Source: Rostrohypoxylon terebratum (taxonomy: Eukaryota; Ascomycota; Sordariomycetes; Xylariales; Hypoxylaceae). Taken from it: a stretch of DNA of 64,000 nucleotides. The number at the start of each line of letters is the position of its first letter. Position 1 is the stretch's first letter. Location: positions 1 through 64,000 of the forward strand of contig MU385947.1 in the NCBI GenBank assembly GCA_022497145.1, given 5' to 3'. This document shows, piece by piece, positions 21,495-32,817 of the stretch. A model generated the notes under the pieces. It was not told the DNA's origin, did not search any database, and saw only the letters and a list, made by a program, of their open reading frames with translations. The position numbers were made by a program, and so were the translations under genes.

Positions 21495-22548
21495 TGATTT
21501 TTTGGTTTCATAACGACGGATGATGGATGATGGATGTTTCTTTTCGATAACTCGTAACGCAGCTCGTTTGTGTGTGAGTTATGTGTAGGTAGTTAAGACA
21601 TCAAACGGTTGAATGATTGAATAATTGAAAACTACGAAGTACGAAGTACCTGAGAGTTAAAAGGGCTGGGTGACAAACAACCATCGAAGCTTCCAAGTTT
21701 TGCCAAGTCTACCAGTGCCAGTGCACATTTTGGTACGGAACTTCGGATAGTACCTGCCAGGTCCTGCCTCGGTACCTGTGTACTTGCAGATGCATTTTCT
21801 CCAAGACTCCAATCAGGTTGTTAGGCCCCCAAATTTAATCTAGACCCCAACTCTGATAGCCAATCATGTCGACAAGATTAACAGGGAGTACCTACAGTAG
21901 TACCTTTTACGCGCCAGTTTTGGCGCTCATCAACGGGGCATAGCGCGTAATCATACGCCCCACCTTGTCTCTCGGGATCGATGTCGTTGGTTTACAGCAA
22001 CTTACAACTCTCCGGCTTCACTGATGATTGGACAACCCTCCTCGACGCCGAGGAGCTGGTCGAGCTGTATTTAGCACAGCCCATCTGCGGGATCTCCCTT
22101 TAACAGCTTTAACAGGGATAGCGAGTACATATGTATGCAGCAAACTCGCTTCATAGGACAAGATGGCGACCCAAAAAGTGGCCATCTGTCGACTCTCAAG
22201 CCTGCTACAGATTCATTTGATTCCTTTTCCAATTTCACTCGTCTACTTGTCCTTTTTGACAGTGCCTTACGTTTCGAAATTTTTGCTCGAAGCTATCATA
22301 GTGACGACTAGATATATTCCATACTAACGGAGCTAGCCTCGTATTACAAAGTACGGCAAACGTGAGAACGTGAGTGTGAATACAGCATACAGAGTAGATG
22401 CGGGGCAGTTCCTAGTTCCACTTGACGATCCCTCGACTCCAGCTCGAACTCCATCCTCACCTACAGCTTCACCACCCTCCTTCAAACTCGAGGCTAACAT
22501 TGGGATAGCATTACCTATACAAATAATCTCAAGGGGCATTGAACGGCG
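21495..22548. other. Intergenic, nothing clear
   Basis: Dispersed short TACCTAC-type motifs and TGGATGATGGATG near 21520. Promoter side of the AIM24-like gene. No supported gene. Confidence 0.45.
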
Positions 22549-23953
22549 ATGTCTGGTCAATACTATCCGCGTACGTAACCATCATTCCGTCCCATAACAG
22601 TGTGGCCCAAGATAAGAACTTACCAATGCTATATAGCTCCACCTGGCGCGGTCGGGTCACCAAGTATGTCCTCAGACTCGCTTTTCCTAGGCAAATTCTA
22701 GAAAGGAAAGACTGACTATAACAGCTTCAGCACCACAGAAGAGCTACCCACCGCCGCCTACCTCCCCTCCCGCGAACCAGGCGAAATTCTATCCTCCTCC
22801 ACCAGGAACTCCAAGCTACCCTCCCCCTCAGACTCAAAGCTATCCCACTCCTCCGCAACAATCATACCCAGCGCCTCCACAACAGAGCTACCCAGCACCA
22901 CCTCAACAAGCCGTATCTCCGCCGCCCAAGATCGGAACGCCGATATACCAACCCCCACCTCCCCAGCCAGCACAGCATGCCAATCTACCCATTCGAAATG
23001 ATGGCGCAATGACACCACCAGGTAGCGCCGCACCATCATATGGAGATGTGGTACCTAACCCTCCCGAAGGGTTCCCGAATGAGAAAGCGCAAAGCATTCT
23101 AGGGACGGGACCAAACCACTCGCGGACAACATCAAACGCCGCCGGACCCTCGCATTTCCAAGGTGTTACAGCAACCGTGGACGATGTAGGCACCTTCAAC
23201 GGTGGATCGTATCGCATCAGCCACCGGGATTGCAACACAATCATCACGATTCAATTAGCAATGGGGTGTCCGATAAGCGCTAAACCGGGCGTTTTGATTG
23301 CCATGAGCCCTACGATCACACTCAAGGGCGAGTATAAATTTAGCATGAAGAAATTGATGGCTAGCGGGGGCGAGCTCGGCCACTCAACCTTCATCGGCCC
23401 GGGTGAGCTATTGCTAGCGCCCGGGATGCTGGGCGACATGACTACCATCCGCCTAACCGGCGACGAGTCGTGGAGCGTCGGTAAAGACTCGTTTGTCGCC
23501 AACACCCAAGGTGTCATTCGCGACTACAAGCGCCAGGGCCTCGGAAAGGCCATGTTCAGCGGGGAAGGCTTGTGGGTCCATAAGATCAGTGGAATCGGCC
23601 TGTTGTGGATCACCAGCTTCGGTGCCATCATCCGCAAGGACCTCGCCGAGGGCGAGAAATATATTGTCGATAACGGACATTTGGTCGCGTGGAATGTCAA
23701 ATACATCATGGAGCGTGTGGCTAGTGGCGGTATCATTGGGGGACTTGCTAGCGGGGAAGGTCTTGTCTGCAAATTCACAGGACCCGGCACTGTGTTCATT
23801 CAAACGAGGAATCCGGTAAGTAGTAGCGTGACAATTTTTCTAATTTTTTCCCTTTCTTTTTCACAGTGTCTTGATCTTATGGCCTTAATCGACTAATTTT
23901 CCACGCAGAGATCATTCAGCGCTTATATGACAGGCAACTCCGCACCACCCTAA
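22549..23953 (+). CDS. AIM24-family protein with a Pro/Tyr/Gln-rich head
   Basis: Four exons: 22549-22570 (22 nt), 22637-22663 (27 nt), 22725-23815 and 23909-23953; 394 aa, all phases agreeing. The two tiny exons give MSGQYYPPPPGAVGSPT, then SAPQKSYPPPP; without them no start codon fits the frame. Residues about 18-110 are low-complexity, with repeats of SYPxPPQQ. The rest is an AIM24/TIGR00266-type beta-rich domain (about 150-370), with GCPISAKPGVLIAMSPTI, GELLLAPGMLGD, and GLWVHKISGIGLLWITSFGAI near the end. Yeast Aim24 is a mitochondrial inner-membrane protein that stabilises MICOS. This one shows no amphipathic presequence, so its location may differ. The bacterial members have no known enzyme activity. 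Poly(A) AATAAA at 24106. Confidence 0.92.
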
Positions 23954-24105
23954 AGTATCGGTACAGTATTATTCTCGGGCAGGCCATTGTGACGTTTGTG
24001 CGGCGTGACCATCGACGAGGTGTTTCTTTAATTGCGTTTGCAGAATACCAATGTTTGGCAACTCGTGTAATATTGGATACCTATATCTCTTTCACTTTCA
24101 GGGAA

Positions 24106-24111
24106 AATAAA
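24106..24111 (+). terminator. Likely poly(A) signal of the AIM24-family gene
   Basis: AATAAA about 150 nt past the TAA stop; position fits a fungal 3' end. Confidence 0.4.
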
Positions 24112-27100
24112 ATGTTGTTACGATAACGAAACAGAACTGCGTCCCAGAATTGACGCCACATTTCTTGCGCGCTTTTACTCTCAATGTCGCATCGTGGTAT
24201 TTCTAGCATATTCGAGTCCAGGATGTTTGTGACGATCCGAGTCCCAAGAACTATGTCACTGTTTCGAATTTAACTTTGAAAGACTCGATCCAGCAAGCTT
24301 TAAGGTTGCTGCCATAGCTTAATTCAACCTGCTACCTAAACGACAATTCATCGTTCGCGAAGAAATCTATACTATTATGCACCAACCTTAAAAACACGGA
24401 ACGGGCTGGACAGGCTGGGTTGGCAGCCCGGAACCAGATTCGCTCAACGTTTAACCAGCCGCAAAATACAGGGGGCAAGCCCTATATAGTATATCTAGCG
24501 ATTGATACCTTCCAACGTTAGGTACCTCCAAACTAAAACGAGTCGCTATAAATAACCACTACAACCGTTAAATGCAGCTATGGATAAGTAACGACAGCGC
24601 TCCGTACCATTGTTTTTAACCACCAATTAATACAACCTCAAAAATTACAAGAATCCATCTTGGCAAAAGTCGACACAATTTCAGTATTGGACCAGACAAA
24701 TTCAATGACTGGGAAAACAGAGTCCTTGGCTCCAGGCATTTTCTAGAACACAAACTTTGGGTCTACTTCCATAAGCAAGTTTTTCCATTCATCTCGGCGT
24801 TGTGTCCATTAGCCACATCTCGGCTGCAGTCCGGCGCCGATCGTTAACCTTGGATACCTTCGTACTCCTAGCTTTAGCTCTTAGAAACTCACATCACCAT
24901 TGCGTGCTCGAGAAGCCGACGCACTGCGCGCTCCTATACGCCGGCTTGCCCGCCAAGTTTAGCAATCGTGGTTCTCCCACCAATTGGTACTCTTTATCTA
25001 GATTAGCTACATGGCATTTCAACATAGCACCTTCATCGCAAGATTAGGATTAGAGTATCTGGGGAGATAGCGTCTCTTTTAACCTCATCAGACTCGCGTA
25101 TCGAGCGAGGAATCTAACGGAAAACGCATGACGGTTTCGAAGGCATGGTAGAAGGAAAGTTATCACAGGTTACTGCTAAGGTTTGACTAAACGTGCGAGT
25201 TCTCTTATGAAATATGGTCATTATGATAGCGAGATAAGGATTTCGGTGTAGTTGAAATAAGAAGCACTCGGTATAAGATGGAGCTCTATAAAGAAAGGCC
25301 ATGACTCAAGGGCAGTAAACGATATCAAAGAAGAGACTCAACAGTAAGAAGTGAGCATGTGTAAACAATAGCTGTGCGAGTTCAGGATAGCTGCTAACCA
25401 ATTACATATAAGTAATTCAAGGCCCTTCGAATTTGACTGGTTGAGCTCATATTTGTATGGTCCACTATTCCATAAGAAGTAATTAAAGAGACTCAATCGA
25501 CGTTTAATTGGCCCTTTTTAGCGGGTTCGTGTACCGGTGTTGTCTATAAGAAGAGTACTCTATGAAGCTATCATCTATTCCTTGGGCTCCAAGATTTTTA
25601 AGTGAATGCTCAAAGGTCAAGTAGAGTCACGCTCTCTAGATCTAAATCTTCGCTTGGTAATAGTCCTGCAGATCCCATAATCATAGGTCTTCACATCCAA
25701 GCCCAAGGTTTTAATAACATTATTCGTCATATTTCTGACTTCAAGTCATCATACTGGGTTTTATTCAATGATCTTCCCTTAGTATATAACGCACTAGGTG
25801 ATAATGTAGATGTTTGCCACGACCATGATCGCAAACTGGGACAGAAAGGCGAATTAATTGTATTCTCTAAGGACGCCAAATTATATATCGAATCATTTGA
25901 TGAACTTAGAAAAGGAAGGCATAACGTGATCACTGGAAATATGCGTGACACAGAAGCTCTCTTGTTAGAAGTGCTCAAGCCAAGACTGAAGCTCGAGACC
26001 TGGCGGAAATCGGTATAGAACACATCCATGATTCCATCTTCGAGCTTGAGTTTTGCTCGGCTAATGTTATTCGACTTAAATTAAGCACTACGTCAGCGAT
26101 AGGTTGGTGATTAGAGTGCAGGTGCATAGATTCATGGGGCATTCTGCTGCTATTTGTAGGACTTTTCCAGCACATGGAAAGTTATATTAGGTATTTCATC
26201 ATGTCGTCGCTTTCTAGGTTGAGACATATTGTTGTATAGTTTAACTTCTGGAAGCGCTGACTAATCCCACAGCACAATATACGACATGGTATCATTTCCA
26301 CATTTCAGGTCCGATATCAATCTTGACAAAATATATCTTCCACTACCTACAGTCTCATGTAGTCTGAAGTAAGCGAATTATTGGCTCAAACAATATATCG
26401 ATACAACTCAGAAGAAGGTATATGAATAGAAAGACACCTACTAGGCAATTGTTAGTGAATAATTCCATACATTCATATATTTGTGTTTTTCTGAAGAAGA
26501 CCATGCCGCAGTTTTGCGGTATATCTGGGAAAATCGCTATATCAATGAAGGGGGGTTCCGGAAAAGGGGTAACATGCAAAAGGGGGTATCAAATGATTTA
26601 GGTTATCTACTCAAAAAAATACACATGCATGCTCCTTCCACCACAGTGTACTAGCGCCCATACCAGGTATGTTGTAAAGACGACTACTGCTGAAGGGAGG
26701 TTTCGAGGTGCTCGAAATGTGCGGCCGTTACGAAAGCAACCGGGACACTGTGGATCTAATTGACAGTGCTAACTGTGCAAACCGCCGTAGATGGGAGTGT
26801 CGACCACCTCGACCACCTTGACAGTGGCAGTTGCTCTCTTTGCACATGGTGTATGAACTTTGAATAAGGAAAGAGCAGTCGCAAATTTTACCTAGCGGCG
26901 AAAGAAGTACCCGTAGGTACTTTTTAGTGCCAAATGATGGCAATGAACGCGGCGCGACTTGTGACTTGCGACTTGCGACTTGCATCTCGCGAGTTTGCTT
27001 CCAATCGCCATTCAGCCTCACCGTGTAGTGTAGTTCAGTGCATACAGCGTTCTTTGGTGGTTTTAGAAGATTTCTTTTCAAAATTTTCCTTTTGGGTTTT

Positions 27101-27179
27101 TGGACTTTGGAATTACAACTTTCGTCAATTGTTAGAGCTACCATTACTTATACATGACCCGAGTCTTCCACTATTAGCG
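24112..27179. other. Gene-free stretch with possible retroelement relic
   Basis: AT-rich, stop-rich DNA. At about 24660-24830 the + frame reads RHNFSIGPDKFNDWENRV then LGSRHFLEHKLWVYF, which resembles the Gag region of copia-like elements, but it is short and alone. A 138-codon frame at 25602-26018 begins with GTG and I recognise nothing in it. (GACTTGC)n-like short repeats lie at about 26955-26985. No gene is claimed. Confidence 0.35.
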
Positions 27180-28413
27180 GTTGAGGTATGTTGTCTCGTC
27201 CTCGCCCACAATAATCTTGACAATAATCAGTACCCAGTACGTACCTTGACGAGAATCGACATCGATATCTTGACAAGAATTGACCTTTCTCGTTATCCGC
27301 TCGTGCCCTCTCCCACCCGTCCTCTCGTCCTCTGCCCTGACCATCAGGGCTATTAGCTTATTCTACAACTCACCGTCTTCATCCACCACCCTACTTCTTA
27401 ACAACTTTCGTTCTCGCACATCCACGAACACTACATACCTACTTTTTCACCTTCTGCTGAATTCAACTTCTCTCTTCTCTCCTCTCTCATCACTAAAGTA
27501 TCTCTGCTTTCACTTCATCCATCTCCTCATACTCTAACATTTCTTCATAAAGCGAACGTAAATATTTTCCGACCATTTTCAGCAGAAACACTGAATCTGG
27601 ATCATTGTCCTCCAGGTACGTGCAGCCTATCTATCTATCTAACTAACTTTCTTCCGTCGCTTTCACCTTTTCCATCATTTCCACCGTTCGCTCCACGTTC
27701 ATCAATTTCATTCCTTATATCTTTCGTCTTACTTTCTAATAACAAACACCACCAGCAATCATCCTTGACGTATCCGTTCCACGCCAGTTTCCCTTCGTGT
27801 ATCGGATACAATACAGTACTTCGACTGTTCAATTCATCATCGAATGCTTGCACCCTCACTCGATATCAGGTTAGTATTTTTGATGAAGTATTTCTTCTTC
27901 TCCCCATGCCTCACCAATTCCATCTCATTTACCTACCCAGCATTATTTCGACTCCATATCATACTATACACTTGGCCCTCATCACCACTTCCATATCATT
28001 CATACAGACCAACTATAAACCTCCATACTGCAGATCTAAGCCATCATATATTGCCTACTTTCACCCTCTCCTTGAGTGGCACCACAATGTTTCGTTTCTA
28101 TATCTGTCTTATTATGGTTGCATTTCTTAAGAGACTACGGCCGCATTTTCTGGTGGTACATAGCACATACTAATAATCTGATCCTATCTTTACAGTATAC
28201 AACACATAGCGCATAAGCTGAAGCCACTTTCGATACTATTCACTGTGATCTTATCACTTTCTCGGCCTTTCTTGACCTGTAAGACATCGACGCTCTCGAA
28301 TCATCCAGGCTATCGATATCCCCATATTGTCATATCATGCCTAAGGCGTTAAGGTCCATCCTGCTAAGCATTGATATAAAGGTACCTAGCCATTGCGTGC
28401 TTTGCCCTCCGAG
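27180..28413 (+). promoter_or_regulatory. Long pyrimidine-rich leader region of the PAM2-motif gene
   Basis: More than 1 kb of CT-rich DNA precedes the coding region, as in long fungal 5' leaders. It contains a plausible leader intron: donor GTTAGT at 27870, branch ATACTAATAA at about 28168-28177, and acceptor TTTACAG ending 28195. Another donor-like GTACGT is at 27616. A short upstream reading frame starts at ATG 28337 and runs past the main ATG in another frame, so it could reduce translation. All of this is read from sequence signals, with no transcript evidence. Confidence 0.45.
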
Positions 28414-30522
28414 ATGCGCGCTGCACAAGCGAGCCGAGCTGCGGCCAGGGCAAAAGCCCTTAACTTGAGTGTTGACACCAACGTCAACACCACCGACAAC
28501 GGACCTATGACCATGACACATGGCCCAGATATCTCTGCAGAGATTTTGACAGCTCCGCCATCTCATCCTCCATTTGATAGCGCCGGATCCAAGGCAAAAT
28601 CGTCGAAGCCAAGCCAAGCTCTTGCCAACCCCAATTGGCGAAACCGTCAGTTGGGTCCTGGTGCCCCTTTGAAGCCCCCCATGACAGCCGGTTTACCGCA
28701 GACAGAATTTCAGAAATCTGGGGGTCATATTTCGAAGCAGGCCGGTCGTCCTATATCGCCGGTGAACAACCGCCCAGCTCGCGGCTATCGTACATCGCCA
28801 GTCGACCCGGACTTTATTCATTCGGCGCCCTTGACCAAGAAGGAATATAAAGGCACAAATGCGTCTCCAAATGGTCCTCAACAAGGCAAAGGCAAAGACA
28901 TCCATTTGACGAACCAACCCCCCCAAGACAAACTGGGGGTCCGGGCCCTGATCAACCTTGAACCGCTATCTCCTAATGCTCAGGAACGTTTCGGAACTCG
29001 TGACTTGGGCCTTAAACTCGAGAAGGAAAACGGGCGGTGGGTGGAAAAGTGGACCTACGGAAATTGCCCTCTAAGTGCGATTCCCGTCACGACAGCCAAC
29101 TATACGAGCTTAGAAGGATCTGCGCTCTTTCCAACCGCGGAGGTACAATCCATTAAACAATCACGTAGATTCCAGAGCACCTCGTGGGAAGACATTGACA
29201 ACGACGTCCAACAAGAGGTCTCCAAGCTTCGGGAATCTTGTGCAGGCAATCTTCCATTCAGCAAACCGCCCGAAGAGCATCATGCGGGGAATCAAATGCC
29301 GCCTATCGATTCTACCATCAAGGGACCTTCCACTCAAACCATCGAGGTCAAGGACCATCGTTACAAGAGTCTGATTGAGAAGCTGAACACGCCATCAGAT
29401 TTTAGTTTTTCGGAAGGACGTCAAATCAGAGAGGAATTTCGGTCTATAGGACGGCGTCTCAAAAACGAGGGTAGTGAGGGATCTGATGAATCAAAACCAT
29501 CTGCTCTCACTCATCTACCAGCAAGTTACTCGCGAGCAAATAAAACAGGCAAATCGCTAAACCCTCTTGCGACGGAATTTCAGTTCTCGAGCCCTACCAA
29601 AGATGCTACGTCGGGTCCTTCAGGTGCGATCCAACATGACCGCCCTTCTCCGGTCGCCATTGATAAACCCAAACCTCAAGGGATTGCTGGCAACGATGCG
29701 CAAGCAATCTTAGAGATGATCGGGCACCTGAGAGAAGAGATCGCTCAGCTCAAAGCTTCTTCGGTACACGGGGTGGTCGCCAAGGATGTTGCCTTACAGC
29801 AGCAGGTTGACTATTTGCAAAGCATGGCTAATGATATGAACATTGATCCTAGCCACACCGTTCAGAGTGCTCAGAAAGAATCCCAGATGGCACTCGTGCA
29901 AATGCCCTGGCTACCATTGGAAGCACATCATGATGGGACTCAGCTTGGGTCTCAACAAAAACCTCAACAAGTAGCTCAGCAGGGATCCCAGCAGTATGGT
30001 GCTCAGCAGCATGGAAGCTATACCCAACCCCAAGCTTCATATCCTGGCGTAGCACCAAACCAAAGCTACGTGTACGGAGCGTATGACAGTACTGTTGTCA
30101 ATGGATCTGTATATAACCCATACACATTCAACGGAATGCCCAACTACACGGGTGCTACGTATTTCCCAGCTCCTTATGGTCCTCAGCTCTTGATGGCTCC
30201 CGCTTATGGCTCTAGCGGACAACCAACTGCGCCATTTGGCACGATACCCAATGCCAACCTAGCCCAAACTGCTGGTCCAGTCAGCTATGGTAATCTGCCT
30301 CTTCACCAGCAGGCACAAATTGCCTTTGGTCCCAAACCTGTTACCAAGCCGCGAGTACCTCCTCGCATAGGCGACCCTAACTTTGCGAAGCATCAGCAAG
30401 AATATGAGGAATACTTGGAAATAATGCGCGCTACCAACCCCGAGTATGCACGACAGTGCAGAGATAGACAAGCAAAACGGGCTGAGCGACACAGATCTTC
30501 GCGATCATCACACCCGTCCTGA
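28414..30522 (+). CDS. Disordered protein with a PAM2 motif (poly(A)-binding-protein interaction)
   Basis: A single long exon. The first in-frame ATG is at 28414 (MRAAQASRAAARAKALN), since the frame upstream opens with TTG; 702 aa. Most of it is low-complexity and probably disordered. Residues about 382-391 read LNPLATEFQF, which keeps the key L-N-P-x-A-x-E-F of PAM2, the peptide that docks on the MLLE domain of poly(A)-binding protein. A short coiled-coil-like stretch (MIGHLREEIAQLKAS) follows near 440. Next is a Gln/Tyr/Pro-rich part (QQGSQQYGAQQHGSYTQ...), prion-like in make-up. The C-terminus is basic and helical (EYARQCRDRQAKRAERHR). No folded RNA-binding domain is seen. A role in mRNA handling is inference from PAM2. 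An extra 5' exon is possible. Confidence 0.82.
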   Translation: MRAAQASRAAARAKALNLSVDTNVNTTDNGPMTMTHGPDISAEILTAPPSHPPFDSAGSKAKSSKPSQALANPNWRNRQLGPGAPLKPPMTAGLPQTEFQKSGGHISKQAGRPISPVNNRPARGYRTSPVDPDFIHSAPLTKKEYKGTNASPNGPQQGKGKDIHLTNQPPQDKLGVRALINLEPLSPNAQERFGTRDLGLKLEKENGRWVEKWTYGNCPLSAIPVTTANYTSLEGSALFPTAEVQSIKQSRRFQSTSWEDIDNDVQQEVSKLRESCAGNLPFSKPPEEHHAGNQMPPIDSTIKGPSTQTIEVKDHRYKSLIEKLNTPSDFSFSEGRQIREEFRSIGRRLKNEGSEGSDESKPSALTHLPASYSRANKTGKSLNPLATEFQFSSPTKDATSGPSGAIQHDRPSPVAIDKPKPQGIAGNDAQAILEMIGHLREEIAQLKASSVHGVVAKDVALQQQVDYLQSMANDMNIDPSHTVQSAQKESQMALVQMPWLPLEAHHDGTQLGSQQKPQQVAQQGSQQYGAQQHGSYTQPQASYPGVAPNQSYVYGAYDSTVVNGSVYNPYTFNGMPNYTGATYFPAPYGPQLLMAPAYGSSGQPTAPFGTIPNANLAQTAGPVSYGNLPLHQQAQIAFGPKPVTKPRVPPRIGDPNFAKHQQEYEEYLEIMRATNPEYARQCRDRQAKRAERHRSSRSSHPS

Positions 30523-32817
30523 GCAGTTTTTTAGGGCGAAATTCTTCAGTCAATAGCTCACTTTGGAGCTACTGGATATTGAGAACGGAAAGCAAAGCAC
30601 AGCCATAGACACAGGACTTTCATGTTTCCTTTTCGTTTAATTCTCCCATTTTTCATTTTTTTCCTAGTTTCTTTTTTCTTTTTTTCCTTCGTAACACGAC
30701 ATGCCCCCGAGCCAGGAACGAGATTGACATAACGACACTGGATCATTGTCTTGCTTTTACCAATACCGCGGAACTTTCGATATGGCTTCACTGCCAAGCA
30801 TGCGCCTTTATGATTTCCTTCTTCTTTTACGCACAGATTTCATTTCACAATCCAGTTTTGCAAATTACCACTGGAAAGTCAGCAGTCTTGCCTACAGAGA
30901 CTTGGACAATGAGAACCAATTAGGAACATGATATTCTGACGTTCATTATACATTGCGAACACTTACGTTCCCAATTTCTAATGCCTATATTGAACTCCAT
31001 GTTCCAGCATTGCCTCATGCCAGGTCCCTGAAGGCCGAGGTTATTATAGGGAGTGATATCCACATGGGGTTTCTTGTGATCAGGGTGGGATGGTGCGAAC
31101 GGAAACCTCGTATGGTTCAGTCAAGGTGAGTTACTAACGATTCGCGTTAGATATAGGAGCGATTAGCTAATGGCTATTTCGACAGGTTGTTTTATTGGCG
31201 ACAGCCAACCCCACCATGGCCAATAATCAACAACATATCTCGATAACCCACCCCTTGCTGAGAGACACGGAGCAAAAAAAAAAAACCCCCAACGATAGGA
31301 GGAAGATTTCCCGAGATCTCGATTCCGGATGCTGTAACAAAGGGTTCTATGGAGTTCTTGTACAGCCCTAGCATACGAAATTGTCAGAAAGGGTCACTGT
31401 GGCTGTCTAAGGGTTGAATTGACGAAGTGGTTTAAGCCAAAGAATGTCAAGATGATTGTATCTTGACCAAACTACTGTCAAAACTAACCTGGAGTTCTTA
31501 TCGCCGACTATCACTGATTACTGCCAACCTTGCGTCGGAAAGGACTGCCTAAGGTCATACAGTACCCAGAAATCAATATAATTAGTACGACTATTAACAA
31601 TGACGACTAGTGCGTGAGATTCATGATCGTGTTTCCAAGGGGTGTCTTTGTCTTTGTAGCTGCACATAACGACACAGTTACGAGAGGTGCGAGCCAAGCA
31701 GTCTTCTCGACAGTCAACACTGAATGGCTGGTACCGACATTGGTCACCCCGAACGTGATACTCCGCGAGAAAGATAATCGTTGTTTCGACCACATGTCGG
31801 CTGACAACAGTTCGCCTGGTTATCATGTCGGGGTGGATACGTTCTCCGGACATTCCCACGGGTGATATTTGAGGTGTTATTATTAGCATACATCAAATAG
31901 CAAGGGCCGACAAACACAGACACATGTATATCTACTGGTCTATATGAAAGCGATCAACTCATGAGATAAGTTGTGATGCTCTTCTTAAAGACATACTTAG
32001 GTAGATTTTCCTTTCGCGTTTTCCTTTGTTAGCACAGATAGACAGATTGACACTCGTTTCGTTATGAGACTGGGTTTTATATGAAAATGTGAAAATGTGT
32101 TAAAGTGACTCATAAGATTTTGTCATCCATGGATGTGTGTAATATTGTAGTTAGTCTTTGACTGACACGTCGTTAACCTCTGCGGCTGAGAGTGATCGCC
32201 TGTAGAACCTGACTAATCAGATCTACTGAAAGACGTAAGAGCCAATCACAGCCACTCATCCATTAAGCTTATTTTTGGTGCGATCGATTATGTAAGTGAG
32301 TGTACTTCAAACAACTATTATGGGGCAGTCAAGGCTTGAGGTATGACGTTCCCCACCAAATTCGATCAAGCACTCGAACCTTAAGCTTGTAACTTTCCTC
32401 GTAACTTTCCTCGTACATGCACAAGCACATGCCGGAATCTCTCACCTGAACAACCTCAAAATTGTAACTTGAATTGGGAATTGATATCGAGTACTAACGT
32501 AAATTCTCAATCTGATCGCTTTCGGGCAATCTCTCAAACACTTTTGGGGTGAAGTTGGAGTGAAGGAGAGGTTGGTCGGAATAATATGCTTCACTTCAAT
32601 TCTGCGGCATCGTTTGATTTCTTGGTTGGTCACGAATCTTCACGCGTCCGTGCCATTTGATTTCCTCTTCCTCGTCATCGTCCTCGTCCCAATCTAGGAT
32701 ACCTACCTTACTCTGCCACCTGTCCTACGGCCCTCACTACGATCACCACTTCTAACATCGTCTGACTTTAATCCTCACACACTCTTCTATTATATATTAA
32801 AAACTTCGACCTTCACG
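30523..32817. other. Intergenic, nothing supportable
   Basis: 2.3 kb without a recognised gene. An A-rich run is at about 31275-31286. The frames at 31518-31889 and similar have no recognisable content. The last 150 nt are the CT-rich promoter/leader of Med1. Confidence 0.45.

Noticed and set aside
25602..26018. 138-codon open frame in AT-rich DNA
   Set aside because: It begins with GTG, has no recognisable content and AT-ended codons; not enough to call a gene.
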